DNA from: Tannerella sp.
GTDB taxonomy: Bacteria > Bacteroidota > Bacteroidia > Bacteroidales > Tannerellaceae
DNA length: 7,331 nucleotides
Direction: 5' to 3'
Assembly: GCA_031262895.1 (NCBI GenBank)
Contig: JAISGW010000050.1
Coordinates: 1-7,331, forward strand
Part shown: positions 1 to 5,901 of the stretch, piece after piece
Numbering within the stretch: position 1 is the first letter of the stretch
How the letters are laid out: each line of letters starts with the position of its first letter
The notes under the pieces: model-generated
Databases searched by the model: none
What the model was told of the DNA's origin: nothing
What the model saw: the letters and a program-made list of their open reading frames with translations, nothing else
Made by a program: the position numbers and the translations under genes

Positions 1-888
1 TTTTAGCCTTTCGATTTCGGCTAAAGCGGCTGCCAAAGCTTTTTCCTTCTCCTCTATGGTTTTTTCCTTCGCTTCAATGGTTTTGCGTTGGGCTTCGACG
101 AGTTCGTCCTTCTCCTCCGCCTTGCGGATGGCGTTATAAAGGTCTTTGAGGTAAAAGTCCTCGTTTTCCATTTCCTTACGCACGAGATTCGTCTCGCTTG
201 CCTTACGCAGGCAGCGCACCAAGTAAGCATAGCCATCCGGCATGCCGGCCTCGTCGTCTTCCTCCACCTCAAGGATATGCTTGTTGGAGGCGATAACCTG
301 CGCTTGGTCGAAGACCGAGAGCAACTTCTCCAAGTCGTTGCGGCGATGCTCCTTAAGCTGGTTGATTTGGACAATCCAAGAGCGGTGGTGCAAGCTTTCA
401 GCGAACTCATTGCGTATGGGCTTGCGGGTGGCCAGGTCGGTAGCAGCCCCGTCGTAGCGGATGACGGGGCAACCCTCGGCGCCCACGCCATAGCCCAGAA
501 TAAAGATGAAATACAGGTCGCGGGCTTTTGCCCGGCCTTGTTCGTCGGTATAGGCGTTGTCCTGTTCTTGGTACTGCTGGCCGATGTAATGACGGAAGCG
601 CAAGACATCGGAAGGCAGCTTGGCCTTTTGAAGTTCTATCTCCACCGACTTGTGGCGGCCGTCGCGGGTCTTTATCCGGGCCACGAAGTCGTAGCGAGAA
701 ACCGTCAGCTCTATGGCCGCCTTGGGACCTTTGGCCAGTATCTTGCGTGGAGTAGGCCGTTCTTGAGCGGAGAAGTCAAGCGTTTCTATCTCCTCGCCGA
801 TAATGGCGGAGATGAGCACCTTGGCAGCCCGCTTGTCCGCCATCAGGTAGCGGAAAACCACGTCGTAAATGGGGTTGGCGATATGCAT
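1..888 (-). CDS. Rpn/PDDEXK_2-family nuclease (transposase-like), 3' end beyond the window
   Basis: This is a PD-(D/E)XK-fold protein of the family annotated 'Rpn family recombination-promoting nuclease/putative transposase' (PDDEXK_2). Family members are DNA endonucleases linked to RecA-independent recombination and, in some studies, phage defence. I translated 296 codons with no stop to the window edge, so the C-terminus is missing. The protein opens with MHIANPIYDVVFRYLM, a typical family N-terminus. The likely catalytic residues are D67 (in SRYDF) and E85-x-Q87-K88 (in VEIELQKA), followed by RFRHYIGQQY at 97-106. All key residues are present, so activity is plausible. From about residue 257 the protein becomes a charged coiled coil of seven-residue repeats. 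The ATG at 888-886 was chosen because AAGGAG lies just upstream and the family motif begins there. It is transcribed away from the rest of the window. No insertion-sequence ends are visible, so mobility is not shown. Confidence 0.88.
   Translation of the reverse strand, partial: MHIANPIYDVVFRYLMADKRAAKVLISAIIGEEIETLDFSAQERPTPRKILAKGPKAAIELTVSRYDFVARIKTRDGRHKSVEIELQKAKLPSDVLRFRHYIGQQYQEQDNAYTDEQGRAKARDLYFIFILGYGVGAEGCPVIRYDGAATDLATRKPIRNEFAESLHHRSWIVQINQLKEHRRNDLEKLLSVFDQAQVIASNKHILEVEEDDEAGMPDGYAYLVRCLRKASETNLVRKEMENEDFYLKDLYNAIRKAEEKDELVEAQRKTIEAKEKTIEEKEKALAAALAEIERLK
34..96 (-). repeat. Three 21-bp in-frame repeats coding for coiled-coil heptads
   Basis: Within the nuclease gene, three consecutive 21-bp units encode EAQRKTI, EAKEKTI and EEKEKAL (residues 265-285). 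A more diverged heptad, AAALAEI, follows. The second heptad position is small or acidic and the last is hydrophobic, as in a coiled coil. Such units can change in number by replication slippage without shifting the frame. Confidence 0.6.
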
Positions 889-891
889 TGT

Positions 892-897
892 CTCCTT
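892..897 (-). promoter_or_regulatory. Shine-Dalgarno site of the nuclease gene
   Basis: On the minus strand AAGGAG lies three bases before the ATG at 888-886. Strong Shine-Dalgarno sites are uncommon in Bacteroidetes, so this one supports the chosen start. The spacing is shorter than the usual 5-9 bases. Confidence 0.6.
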
Positions 898-916
898 CGA
901 TTTGTACTTTCCAAGG

Positions 917-949
917 CAAAGATAATTGAAAGTTGTCTCTCCCTCCCAA
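917..949 (-). promoter_or_regulatory. Candidate promoter of the nuclease gene
   Basis: On the minus strand TATCTTTG (924 to 917) fits the Bacteroidetes -7 box TAnnTTTG. A TTG at 949-947 lies 22 bases further upstream, slightly more than the usual 19-21 for the -33 box. The box ends 28 bases before the ATG, giving a short leader that includes the Shine-Dalgarno site. The upstream half is covered by an inverted repeat. Confidence 0.45.
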
Positions 950-958
950 CTTTCAATT
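924..958. repeat. Perfect 12-bp inverted repeat overlapping the nuclease promoter
   Basis: AATTGAAAGTTG at 924-935 is exactly mirrored by CAACTTTCAATT at 947-958, with an 11-base pyrimidine-rich centre (plus strand). The left arm touches the -7 box of the minus-strand nuclease gene and the right arm covers its -33 position. It could be an operator for a dimeric repressor. It has no adjacent T-run, so a standard intrinsic terminator is less likely. The remaining spacer, up to 1140, shows no gene I can support. Confidence 0.6.
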
Positions 959-1106
959 GTTTCGTATCTTTCCTCCTTTCGTTCATTTGCTCTTTTCGGT
1001 AAAGGTAAACATTTGTGCTTCGAGCGCCTGCCTTGGGAGCGATGGCTGCAGAAAGCTCCGACCTCGCTTTTGTATCCCGATGACCTATCAAATCGAATTT
1101 TATATC

Positions 1107-1114
1107 TAAGTTTG
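1107..1114 (+). promoter_or_regulatory. Possible -7 box for the DUF4160/DUF2442 pair
   Basis: TAAGTTTG matches TAnnTTTG and ends 26 bases before the DUF4160 start codon. No TTTG is found at the expected -33 position, so this is a weak call made mainly on one box and its position. Confidence 0.3.
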
Positions 1115-1140
1115 CGCATCACTTATGTTTTAAAGACAAA

Positions 1141-1395
1141 ATGCCAACAGTTCTTGTATTATTGGGAATGCGATTCTTTTACTGGTCGCGTGAACATGAA
1201 CCCATTCATGTCCACGTCAAGAAGGGCGACGCGGAAGCTCGATTTGATATTGAACCGAAGATCACCCTAACGGAGAACATCGGCTTTAAACCGCATGAGT
1301 TGGCAATTGCAGAAGAAGTGATTCGCGAAAATCGCGAATACATGATAGAGCATTGGAAGTTATTCTTTAATAAAAAGGACAATGGAAACAATTAA
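1141..1395 (+). CDS. DUF4160 domain protein
   Basis: A small 84-residue protein that is one DUF4160 domain from end to end. Family features are the opening MPTVLVLLGMRFFYWSREHE, the histidine-rich segment H19-E-P-I-H23-V-H25, KKGDAEARF at 27-35, and a C-terminal helical part with RENREYMIEHW at 62-72. The family's biochemical role is not established. The clustered histidines could bind metal or serve in catalysis, but this is inference. It overlaps the next gene, DUF2442, by 14 bp. These two families are often neighbours in bacterial genomes, and small overlapping pairs of this kind suggest a toxin-antitoxin-like module. The upstream sequence is A-rich with no clear Shine-Dalgarno site, which is normal in this phylum. 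Confidence 0.85.
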   Translation: MPTVLVLLGMRFFYWSREHEPIHVHVKKGDAEARFDIEPKITLTENIGFKPHELAIAEEVIRENREYMIEHWKLFFNKKDNGNN

Positions 1396-1624
1396 GGGAC
1401 TATGGTTCGAGGACGGACGGATATTCATTGAGACGGCGCAAGGGAAAGTCTTGAGCCAGTCGATGAAGTTCTTTCCGCGTCTAAGCAAGGCCAATGAAGT
1501 GCAACGTTCGGAATGGAGTGCCTCCCCCTTCGGGCTGCATTGGGAAAAGCTCGACGAAGACATCAGTTTCGAGAGCTTCACTTGGAGTGACAACGACCCC
1601 CTTACGCTTTATCATCAGGCTTGA
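1382..1624 (+). CDS. DUF2442 domain protein
   Basis: An 80-residue protein made of one DUF2442 domain. Visible family features are a short beta-strand start (KGLWFEDGRIFIETAQGK), the FPRLSKA segment at 31-37, and the closing GLHWEKLDEDIS at 51-62. The function is unknown. Related DUF2442 proteins sometimes carry a C-terminal helix-turn-helix, but this one is too short to have it. It starts inside the end of the DUF4160 gene with a 14-bp overlap, which suggests translational coupling and similar amounts of both proteins. If the pair is a toxin-antitoxin unit, this would be the likelier antitoxin by analogy with toxin-first HigBA-type pairs; that is speculation. A 58-bp AT-rich gap separates it from the next gene, with no terminator or clear promoter in it. 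Confidence 0.83.
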   Translation: METIKGLWFEDGRIFIETAQGKVLSQSMKFFPRLSKANEVQRSEWSASPFGLHWEKLDEDISFESFTWSDNDPLTLYHQA

Positions 1625-1682
1625 AACTCATTTTTATTAACGGAACATATCCATAAAGTAAATTACTAAGATTCCAATTTTT

Positions 1683-2240
1683 ATGGCTCAGACAAACGAA
1701 GAATTCGACCAGGCCTCCGCCCGATGCCGGGAAATATTCGCAAAGAAACTCAAGGATTACGGCGCCTCCTGGCGCCTGATGCGTCCGGAATCGGTGACCG
1801 ACCAGTTACTCATCAAGGCCAACCGCATTCGTTGCTTAGAAGTAAAGAAGGAAGCCTGGGTAAACGAAGGCATACAACCGGAATACATGGCCATCGTCAA
1901 TTACGGTGCCGTCGCCCTGATACAATGCGAACGCAGCTTTGCCGATATCGTCGATATGGAAGCCGAAGAGGCCCTGGCCTCGTACGACAAATATATCAAA
2001 GCGTCGACCGAACTCATGCACGACAAGAACCATGACTACGACGAGGCCTGGCGCCTGATGCGCACGAGTTCCTATACCGATGTGATTCTGGTCAAATTGC
2101 AGCGCATCAAAGAAATCGAAGACCATCACGGCCGGACTTCCGTTTCCGAAGGCGTGGAATCCAATTATATGGATATCATCAATTATGCCCTTTTCGCCCT
2201 GATTAAATTGGCCGAAGCGGAAGAACAAGAGGAGAAGTAG
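1683..2240 (+). CDS. DUF1599 protein with two tandem domain copies
   Basis: A 185-residue, mostly helical protein with two copies of the DUF1599 domain, roughly residues 13-82 and 104-178. The copies align over YGASWRLMR (26-34) with YDEAWRLMR (119-127), over TDQLLIKANRIR (39-50) with TDVILVKLQRIK (132-143), and over EGIQPEYMAIVNYGAVALI (62-80) with EGVESNYMDIINYALFALI (156-174). W30 and W123 are exactly 93 residues apart. The conserved acidic residues in helices recall all-alpha NTP pyrophosphohydrolases (MazG/dUTPase type). I recall this domain also being named as associated with nucleotide modification, but no activity can be read from the sequence. It opens a five-gene run and is followed after 6 bp by the DoxX-like gene. 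No good promoter is visible in the 58 bp upstream. Confidence 0.88.
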   Translation: MAQTNEEFDQASARCREIFAKKLKDYGASWRLMRPESVTDQLLIKANRIRCLEVKKEAWVNEGIQPEYMAIVNYGAVALIQCERSFADIVDMEAEEALASYDKYIKASTELMHDKNHDYDEAWRLMRTSSYTDVILVKLQRIKEIEDHHGRTSVSEGVESNYMDIINYALFALIKLAEAEEQEEK

Positions 2241-2246
2241 GCGACC

Positions 2247-3533
2247 ATGTTCAGACAGCGTTTCCTTCGGATATTGGTGGAAGCCTGCCGTTTGCTGACA
2301 GGCGCCGTGTTCGTGTTCTCCGGTTTCGTGAAAGCGGTCGACCCATCGGGTTTCGCCATCAAAATCGGCGACTATCTCGCAGCTTTCCACTTGGACAGCC
2401 TGGACTTTCTGGCCCTGCCCGTCGCCCTCTTCCTGATTGCCCTCGAATTTACCTTGGGTGTCTGCACGTTGCTGGGCGTCTATCGGAAATGGGCGAGCCG
2501 CTGCCTCTTGCTTTTCATGCTGGTAATGACACCGCTGACCTTTTATTTGGCGTTGTTCAATCCCGTAAGCGATTGTGGCTGCTTCGGCGATGCACTGATA
2601 TTGACCAATTGGGAAACTTTCGGCAAGAATATCGTCCTCTCCTGCATGGCCATTCTGCTCGCCGTTTGCTATCGGTTACCCCTCTCCTTTTATACGCCAA
2701 AGACGCGTTGGTTTATCCCCGTCTTTGCCTTTGCCTACACGCTGGGATTTGCCGTATGGAATTATCGCCACCTGCCGCTACTTGATTTCCGCCCCTACAA
2801 AATAGGTACCAACATTCCCGCAGCCATGCGCATTCCCGAAGGTGCCCCGGAAGACGAATACCGCTATTCCTTTATATACGAGAAGGACGGAGTGAAGAAA
2901 AGCTTTTCCTTGGAAAACAGCCCGGTCAACGATTCGACCTGGACTTTTGTGGACACGCAAACCAAACTGCTGAAGAAAGGTTACACACCGCCTATTGCTT
3001 CTTTCGACATTTTCAATCCCGAAGGGAAGAACCTTTCGGATTCTCTGCTCCGTCTGCCCGAGCTGCTGCTGCTCGTGGCACCTAAATTGGAAACGGCCGA
3101 CGACAGGCACATTGACGGGATAGCCGACATTTATGAATACGCACAAACCCATCATATTCCTTTTTACTGCCTGACCGGCTCCGCACCGGCACAATTCGAG
3201 AAGTGGCGGGAACGGACCGGGGCTACCTACCGCTTCCTGGAAGCCGACGAGACCCTGCTGAAGACCGTCATCCGCGCCAATCCCGGCCTGCTCTGGTTGC
3301 AAAGGGGCACGTTGCGGATGAAATGGAGCGGCAACGACCTGCCTAATGAGACCCGGCTGACTGCCTTTCTGCAAGGGGAGCTAGCACCACCGCAAGGAAA
3401 GCCTTGGATATATATCAACCTATTCGGTTTTGCTTTACCTTTGCTCCTCGTTTGGGTTTACGATTTCTTCCGTTTCCGAAGGAAGGATGAGAAACCGGCA
3501 GAAAAGCAGGAGAATGTATCGCAATCAATTTAA
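2247..3533 (+). CDS. DoxX/MauE-like membrane protein with periplasmic thioredoxin-like domain (BT_3928 family)
   Basis: A 428-residue inner-membrane protein. Five hydrophobic segments (about 12-29, 53-76, 83-105, 126-144, 153-172) form a DoxX/MauE-like unit. A soluble region follows (about 173-387), then a sixth membrane segment (388-406) and a basic cytoplasmic tail. The basic N-terminus and the basic loop at 79-86 place the N-terminus inside. The CGCFG motif (C110, C112) and the large soluble domain would then both face the periplasm. Residues 270-375 look like a thioredoxin fold, with a hydrophobic strand (LPELLLLVAP) and a cis-proline-like NPGLLWLQRG at 345-354. No CxxC follows the first strand, so it is probably not a classical disulfide reductase. 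Matching Bacteroides proteins are named after BT_3928, with tpiA next to them as here. A redox role is inferred, not shown. GGAG lies upstream, but at a long distance from the start. Confidence 0.82.
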   Translation: MFRQRFLRILVEACRLLTGAVFVFSGFVKAVDPSGFAIKIGDYLAAFHLDSLDFLALPVALFLIALEFTLGVCTLLGVYRKWASRCLLLFMLVMTPLTFYLALFNPVSDCGCFGDALILTNWETFGKNIVLSCMAILLAVCYRLPLSFYTPKTRWFIPVFAFAYTLGFAVWNYRHLPLLDFRPYKIGTNIPAAMRIPEGAPEDEYRYSFIYEKDGVKKSFSLENSPVNDSTWTFVDTQTKLLKKGYTPPIASFDIFNPEGKNLSDSLLRLPELLLLVAPKLETADDRHIDGIADIYEYAQTHHIPFYCLTGSAPAQFEKWRERTGATYRFLEADETLLKTVIRANPGLLWLQRGTLRMKWSGNDLPNETRLTAFLQGELAPPQGKPWIYINLFGFALPLLLVWVYDFFRFRRKDEKPAEKQENVSQSI

Positions 3534-3545
3534 TAATATCAAATC

Positions 3546-4301
3546 ATGAGAAAGAATATCATTGCCGGAAACTGGAAGATGAATACGACGCTTCCCGAAG
3601 GCTTGGCCTTGGCAAAGGGCTTGAACGAAGCGCTGAAAGGCAAATCCACAAAATGCGACGTCATCATCGGGACGCCCTTCACACATCTGGCCAGCGTAGC
3701 AGCCGCCATTGATACGCAACGCATCGGCGTGGCCGCCCAAAACTGCGCCGACAAGGAAAAGGGCGCCTTCACCGGCGAAGTCTCGGCCGCCATGGTAGCT
3801 TCCACGGGCGCCAAGTACGTCATCCTCGGCCATTCCGAGCGCCGCCAGTACTACCACGAGACACCCGAAATCTTGAAAGAGAAGGTAAAGTTGGCATTGG
3901 CCAGCGGCCTGAAGCCCATTTTCTGCGTAGGTGAAGTATTGGCCGAACGCGAAGCAGGCAAGCACTTTGAAGTGGTAGACGCTCAACTCAAAGGCTCCCT
4001 CTTCGACCTCTCGCCCGAAGACTTCGGCAAACTAATCATCGCCTACGAACCCGTATGGGCCATCGGCACCGGCAAGACTGCCACGGCCGACCAAGCAGAA
4101 GAAATCCACGCCCATATCCGCAAGACCATCGCCAACAAATACGGCAAAACCATCGCCGACGACTGTACTATCCTGTACGGTGGCAGCATGAACGGCGGCA
4201 ATGCCCGCGACCTGGTGGCCAAGCCTGATGTGGACGGCGGCCTGATTGGCGGAGCCTCCCTCTCGGTAGAGAAATTCATGCCGATAGTAGAAGCTTTCTA
4301 A
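3546..4301 (+). CDS. tpiA: Triosephosphate isomerase
   Basis: This cytoplasmic enzyme interconverts dihydroxyacetone phosphate and glyceraldehyde 3-phosphate in glycolysis and gluconeogenesis. The protein is 251 residues, normal for the family, and complete. All active-site landmarks are present: N9-W-K11 (K11 binds substrate), H96 in GHSERR as the electrophile, E168 in AYEPVWAIGTG (166-176) as the catalytic base, the flexible loop-6 sequence after it, YGGSMN at 211-216, and GGLIGGASL at 231-239 closing the phosphate site. It begins 12 bp after the DoxX-like gene with no Shine-Dalgarno site, so it is probably read from the same transcript. A stem-loop lies just after its stop codon. Nothing is missing or odd in the coding sequence. 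Confidence 0.98.
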   Translation: MRKNIIAGNWKMNTTLPEGLALAKGLNEALKGKSTKCDVIIGTPFTHLASVAAAIDTQRIGVAAQNCADKEKGAFTGEVSAAMVASTGAKYVILGHSERRQYYHETPEILKEKVKLALASGLKPIFCVGEVLAEREAGKHFEVVDAQLKGSLFDLSPEDFGKLIIAYEPVWAIGTGKTATADQAEEIHAHIRKTIANKYGKTIADDCTILYGGSMNGGNARDLVAKPDVDGGLIGGASLSVEKFMPIVEAF

Positions 4302-4313
4302 AAGGAAACAAGC

Positions 4314-4350
4314 AAGCGGGGAGGCGGCCCCTTCGGCAGTCTTCCCGCTT
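4314..4350 (+). terminator. Stem-loop between tpiA and the SPOR gene, terminator-like but without a U-run
   Basis: AAGCGGGGAGGC (4314-4325) can pair with GTCTTCCCGCTT (4339-4350), forming 12 pairs including two G-U pairs, around a 13-base loop. It starts 13 bases after the tpiA stop and ends 15 bases before the next start codon. No T-run follows, so full intrinsic termination is doubtful. Partial termination, protection of the tpiA 3' end, or RNA processing are the other possibilities. Confidence 0.45.
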
Positions 4351-4365
4351 CCCGTTCCAACGATT

Positions 4366-4869
4366 ATGAAACATCAAATATATCTGTCCCTTATGCTGGC
4401 CTGCCTTTGCACGGGCAGTGCGGCCGCCCAAGATTCGCTCTTGCACGGACGACAGAGCATCTTCGACGAGCTGCAAAGCCCGGGAAGGGGTTATGTGGCC
4501 GTGGACCAAGCAGCCACCGTGCGTAATTTAGTAGGCAGACCCTTGAACGGAGAAGTGGAGACCTCGTCTGACGGTCGGCCTTTCGTTCTTTTCCAAGGCT
4601 ACCGCGTGCAGGTTTTCTCCGGAAATAACCAGGGACGCTCAAAGGCCGAAGCGTTCAAACGGGAACAAGATATACAGAAAGCCTTGCCCACTTTGCCTAC
4701 GTACATTACTTATACGGCTCCTTTCTGGCGCCTGCGTGTGGGCGATTTCAATTCACATGAGGAAGCCTATGCCGCCCAACGCCAACTCATGCAACGCTTC
4801 CCCTCTTTCGGAAAGGAAATGTACATCGTAAAAGAAGACATCAAATTGTATTTGGATGACACTTACTAA
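4366..4869 (+). CDS. Secreted SPOR-domain protein
   Basis: A 167-residue envelope protein. It has a signal peptide: basic start, hydrophobic segment 5-17, and likely signal peptidase I cleavage after SAAA at 21. C13 and C15 do not sit in a good lipobox, so I do not call it a lipoprotein. The C-terminal half (about 78-157) is a SPOR domain, from YRVQVFSG (79-86) through FWRLRVGDFNSHEEAYAAQR (120-139) to the closing EMYIVKEDIKL strand. SPOR domains bind peptidoglycan stripped of stem peptides, often at division sites. A role in cell-wall binding is therefore likely, but the exact job is unknown. Residues 22-77 show no known domain. It lies 64 bp after tpiA, past a stem-loop, and its last 14 bp overlap folE. 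The start follows no Shine-Dalgarno site but gives a proper signal peptide. Confidence 0.88.
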   Translation: MKHQIYLSLMLACLCTGSAAAQDSLLHGRQSIFDELQSPGRGYVAVDQAATVRNLVGRPLNGEVETSSDGRPFVLFQGYRVQVFSGNNQGRSKAEAFKREQDIQKALPTLPTYITYTAPFWRLRVGDFNSHEEAYAAQRQLMQRFPSFGKEMYIVKEDIKLYLDDTY

Positions 4870-5437
4870 TGAAAACGACCCGGCCAAAGAAGCCCTGGCC
4901 GGGCATTATAGGGAAATCATCCGCCTCCTCGGCGAGAATCCCGAACGCGAAGGGTTGCTGAAAACGCCCTTGCGTATGGCCAAAAGCATGCAGTTTCTCA
5001 CCAGCGGCTATCGTGAAGACCCGGAAGCAGTGTTGGCCTCGGCCATGTTTCAGGAAGAAGACTACAAGCAGATGGTCATTGTCAAGGATATTGATTTTTT
5101 CTCGCTCTGCGAGCATCACCTGCTGCCTTTCTTTGGAAAGGCGCACGTGGCCTATATTCCCAACAAATATATCACGGGCTTGAGCAAGATTCCCCGCGTG
5201 GTGGACATCTTTGCCCGCCGGCTGCAAATCCAGGAACGCCTGACCTTGCAGATAAAAGAATGTATCCAAAAAACGCTGAACCCATTGGGCGTAATGGTCG
5301 TCATTGAAGCCCAGCATTTATGTATGCAGATGCGCGGCGTGGCCAAACAGAACTCCTTAACAACCACCTCCGATTTCACCGGCTTCTTCCAACAGGCCAA
5401 AACCCGCGAAGAATTCATGAACCTGATTAAGAAATAG
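4856..5437 (+). CDS. folE: GTP cyclohydrolase I
   Basis: This zinc enzyme opens GTP to 7,8-dihydroneopterin triphosphate, the first step of folate synthesis, and acts in the cytoplasm as a large homomultimer. The 193-residue protein is complete, with the short N-terminus common in bacteria. The zinc ligands are C85 and H88 in SLCEHHLLPFFG (83-94), plus C156 in EAQHLCMQMRG (151-161). H87 corresponds to the catalytic histidine of the E. coli enzyme. Further signatures are HVAYIPNKYITGLSKIPRVV (97-116), QERLTLQI (126-133) and the late KQNSLTTTSDF segment. The ATG lies inside the SPOR gene (14-bp overlap, different frame), so translation is probably coupled. A later ATG overlapping the SPOR stop codon is out of frame. 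Its 3' end overlaps the convergent AlaX-like gene by 11 bp. Confidence 0.97.
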   Translation: MTLTNENDPAKEALAGHYREIIRLLGENPEREGLLKTPLRMAKSMQFLTSGYREDPEAVLASAMFQEEDYKQMVIVKDIDFFSLCEHHLLPFFGKAHVAYIPNKYITGLSKIPRVVDIFARRLQIQERLTLQIKECIQKTLNPLGVMVVIEAQHLCMQMRGVAKQNSLTTTSDFTGFFQQAKTREEFMNLIKK

Positions 5438-5894
5438 GGGCAACTTTAAAGCGCAAACGCAGGCGTCCGTCGGCGTAATCATGATTGAGCAAGGTGAAAT
5501 GCCCGATTTCAGAAGTGTTTTTCACGTGTTCGCCGATGCAGGCGCAAGCGTCGTAATCGCCCACCCGAACGATACGGATGGTGTCTTTTGCCTCCTCGGG
5601 CAATTTGCTCAAATCGACCAAATCGGCAGCTTGTTCACGACTGACAAACGCTATCGTGACGGGTAAATGCCGGTCGATAACCTCGTTTACGCGGCGTTCG
5701 ACTTCGGTCAGGCATTCCTCTCCCGGGTCATCGGGCAGGAAATAATCGCATTTGCTTTTCTTCTTTTCGATATGCGCATTGCGCGAACGGCCGCAATGAA
5801 ACATACGCACCATCGTCTGGTTAAGGATATGCTCCGCCGTGTGCATGGGCGGGAAATAATCTTTCTTGGGGGTATTGATTTCGTTTGTATCCAT
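5427..5894 (-). CDS. AlaX-like alanyl-tRNA editing protein
   Basis: A 155-residue stand-alone protein resembling the editing domain of alanyl-tRNA synthetase. AlaX proteins act in trans to hydrolyse Ser-tRNA-Ala and Gly-tRNA-Ala. The zinc-binding pattern is intact: H18-x3-H22 in MHTAEHILNQ and C119-x3-H123 in DACACIGEHV. SKCDYFLP (47-54) and GHFTLLNHDYADGRLRLRF (131-149) are further family-like segments. The ATG at 5894 was kept because the promoter-like box lies just before it and the family has a short N-terminal tail. M17 (5846) is an alternative start that would keep all zinc ligands. It converges on folE (11-bp overlap) and diverges from glycyl-tRNA synthetase. Substrate choice cannot be read from the sequence. 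Confidence 0.87.
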   Translation of the reverse strand: MDTNEINTPKKDYFPPMHTAEHILNQTMVRMFHCGRSRNAHIEKKKSKCDYFLPDDPGEECLTEVERRVNEVIDRHLPVTIAFVSREQAADLVDLSKLPEEAKDTIRIVRVGDYDACACIGEHVKNTSEIGHFTLLNHDYADGRLRLRFKVAPIS

Positions 5895-5901
5895 GATGGC
5901 G

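Noticed and set aside
1..888. Complete insertion sequence around the nuclease
   Set aside because: No terminal inverted repeats or target-site duplications are visible and the 3' end is outside the window. Family members are usually stand-alone genes despite the transposase label.
88..1002. Long plus-strand open frame of 304 codons opposite the nuclease gene
   Set aside because: The minus-strand frame gives a clear PDDEXK_2 nuclease with catalytic motifs and a ribosome site. The plus-strand product has no recognisable domain and is a shadow of it.
843..1091. Minus-strand open frame of 82 codons upstream of the nuclease
   Set aside because: It overlaps the nuclease start in another frame, has no family resemblance, and spans the nuclease promoter.
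1068..1114. TTTTG at 1068-1072 as the -33 partner of the box at 1107-1114
   Set aside because: The gap is 34 bases, far more than the 19-21 expected.
926..1270. Plus-strand open frame of 114 codons crossing the divergent spacer into DUF4160
   Set aside because: It starts inside the inverted repeat, resembles no known protein and overlaps the DUF4160 gene in another frame.
1836..2390. Minus-strand open frame of 184 codons opposite DUF1599 and the DoxX-like gene
   Set aside because: It spans the junction of two well-supported plus-strand genes and its product is not protein-family-like.
2778..3374. Minus-strand open frame of 198 codons opposite the DoxX-like gene
   Set aside because: Antisense shadow; the plus-strand protein has membrane segments and fold features that explain the region.
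4841..5317. Minus-strand open frame of 158 codons opposite folE
   Set aside because: folE is unambiguous on the plus strand, with all zinc and catalytic residues.
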